In this document: piece after piece, positions 6,421 through 7,276 of the stretch
Numbering within the stretch: the first letter of the stretch is position 1
How the letters are laid out: each line of letters opens with the position of its first letter
Assembly: GCA_024709185.1 (NCBI GenBank)
Contig: JANJXE010000359.1
Span: forward strand, 1 to 7,276
Reading direction: 5' to 3'
DNA from: Paludibacter sp.
Lineage (GTDB): Bacteria > Bacteroidota > Bacteroidia > Bacteroidales > Paludibacteraceae
Length of the DNA: 7,276 nt
The notes under the pieces: model-generated
The model's input: the letters and a program-made list of their open reading frames with translations, nothing else
Database searches by the model: none
Told to the model about the DNA's origin: nothing
Translations under genes and position numbers: made by a program

Positions 6421-7276
6421 TTAATTCGATGAGTTCATTTTTACTTCCCGTAATTTTTCTTCGAGCATACGGGCAATCTCCGGATGTTGTAAATACAGAT
6501 TTACCTGCTCGAGCGGATCATTTTTAATATTATACAGCTGGTATTTCGGCCCGTTGGGAAGTTGTTTTTCGAACCGGGGAGCAGTAAAACCACCCGATCC
6601 CAGTCCTTCTATCAGTTTCCAGTCGCCTATGCGGATGCCAAACATGCCGGAAGCGGAATGCAGAATTACAAAGTCACGTTTCGAAGTGCCGGTTTGTTTT
6701 AATAGTGACAGAAAGCTGTAGCTGTCTTCGGCCTCAGAAGACTTAATCTGATAGTTGGTGAGTTCTGCGAAGGTTGCGAAAAGGTCAATCAGGCTAAGCG
6801 GTTGATTCACACTGTGACTTTCTAATTTCCCTTTCCAACTCACTATTAGCGGCACATGATGTCCGCCATCGTACACATCGGCCTTTTGACCTCTGCGCCC
6901 TTCGTTGGCATTGTGATTCCATTTGTCAATATCCTTCCGCGACCAGGCAGCACCATTATCGCTCGAAAAAACAATCAGGGTGTTTTCGTAGATGCCCATT
7001 TTCTTTAGCTGTGCAACTACCTGTCCAACGACATCATCGGTTTGCGCAACAAAATTACCGTAATCGCCGGCTTTTCCCTTTGTTTTGAAGGCAGGATCGA
7101 CCATCCAGGGAGTATGCGGTGAGGTCAGGGGTATGTATAGGAAGAAAGGGTTTTTGCCGCGGCCCTGCTTTTGTATAAACCTCATCGATTGGTTGGTGAT
7201 ATCTTCCAAACATCGTTCCACGCGAAATCCTGCTTCCATTTCTCCGGCCCGCCACCAAATTCCCCGTCCCCAATAC
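6421..7276 (-). CDS. Sulfatase (S1/arylsulfatase-type), C-terminal part; 5' end beyond right edge
   Basis: This enzyme would hydrolyse sulfate esters, here most likely on a glycan. The frame is open to the right edge, giving 284 residues before the TAA at 6421-6423. The ATG at 7239 is internal, because family-like sequence (YWGRGIWWRAGE) runs into it without a break. Counting from that Met: SPHTPW at 40-45, a helix ending in MGIYENTLIVFSSDNGAAW at 81-99 with the Asp-Asn metal-ligand pair of the family at 94-95, GGHHVPLIVSWKGK at 125-138, and the C-terminal subdomain with GDWKLIEG at 205-212 and YQLYNIKNDPLEQVNL at 233-248. The formylglycine motif (C/S-x-P-x-R), which lies near the N-terminus in this family, and the signal peptide are outside the window, so activity, maturation class and location cannot be verified. 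Complete members are about 450-550 residues, so roughly half is present. The phosphatase gene follows after 41 nt. Confidence 0.93.
   Translation of the reverse strand, partial: YWGRGIWWRAGEMEAGFRVERCLEDITNQSMRFIQKQGRGKNPFFLYIPLTSPHTPWMVDPAFKTKGKAGDYGNFVAQTDDVVGQVVAQLKKMGIYENTLIVFSSDNGAAWSRKDIDKWNHNANEGRRGQKADVYDGGHHVPLIVSWKGKLESHSVNQPLSLIDLFATFAELTNYQIKSSEAEDSYSFLSLLKQTGTSKRDFVILHSASGMFGIRIGDWKLIEGLGSGGFTAPRFEKQLPNGPKYQLYNIKNDPLEQVNLYLQHPEIARMLEEKLREVKMNSSN

Noticed and set aside
7237..7239. ATG in the sulfatase frame taken as the gene start
   Set aside because: The frame stays open upstream to the window edge with family-like residues, and the catalytic N-terminal half is missing, so this Met is internal.

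Overview
The window looks like a piece of a Bacteroidota chromosome, probably from a Bacteroidales/Marinilabiliales-like glycan degrader. Four things point there: a C-terminal type IX secretion (T9SS) sorting domain on the phosphatase, a GH130 glycoside phosphorylase close to those of gut Bacteroides, starts without a clear Shine-Dalgarno but with A/T-rich leaders, and a candidate Bacteroidota-type -7 box (TAATTTTG). The family calls rest on motif reading and memory, not on a database search.

All five genes are on the minus strand, so transcription runs from the right edge to the left. In that order they are: (1) the C-terminal part of a formylglycine-type sulfatase, whose 5' end lies beyond the right edge (6421-7276); (2) a secreted purple-acid-phosphatase-like metallophosphoesterase with an Ig-like domain, a carbohydrate-binding-like domain and a T9SS tail (4211-6379); (3) a sodium:solute symporter (SSS family) with two large extramembrane inserts (1777-3975); (4) a cytoplasmic GH130 beta-mannoside phosphorylase (685-1674); (5) the N-terminal 193 residues of a secreted protein of uncertain function that continues past the left edge (1-579).

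The genes seem to fall into at least two transcription units. Sulfatase and phosphatase are 41 nt apart and probably co-transcribed. A 235-nt gap (3976-4210) then holds a good minus-strand hairpin terminator, a candidate promoter and two dyad-symmetric elements placed like operator sites. The symporter and the phosphorylase follow as a second unit with a 102-nt gap. A weak terminator separates the phosphorylase from the last gene.

Inferred logic: exported enzymes remove sulfate and phosphate groups outside the inner membrane, the symporter imports a small mannoside with Na+, and the phosphorylase cleaves it with phosphate to give mannose-1-phosphate. That is a plausible small catabolic cluster for a decorated mannose-containing glycan, but no SusC/SusD pair, endo-glycosidase or epimerase is in the window, so the substrate is unproven. 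I see no RNA genes, CRISPR arrays, insertion sequences or phage features, and no gene on the plus strand.
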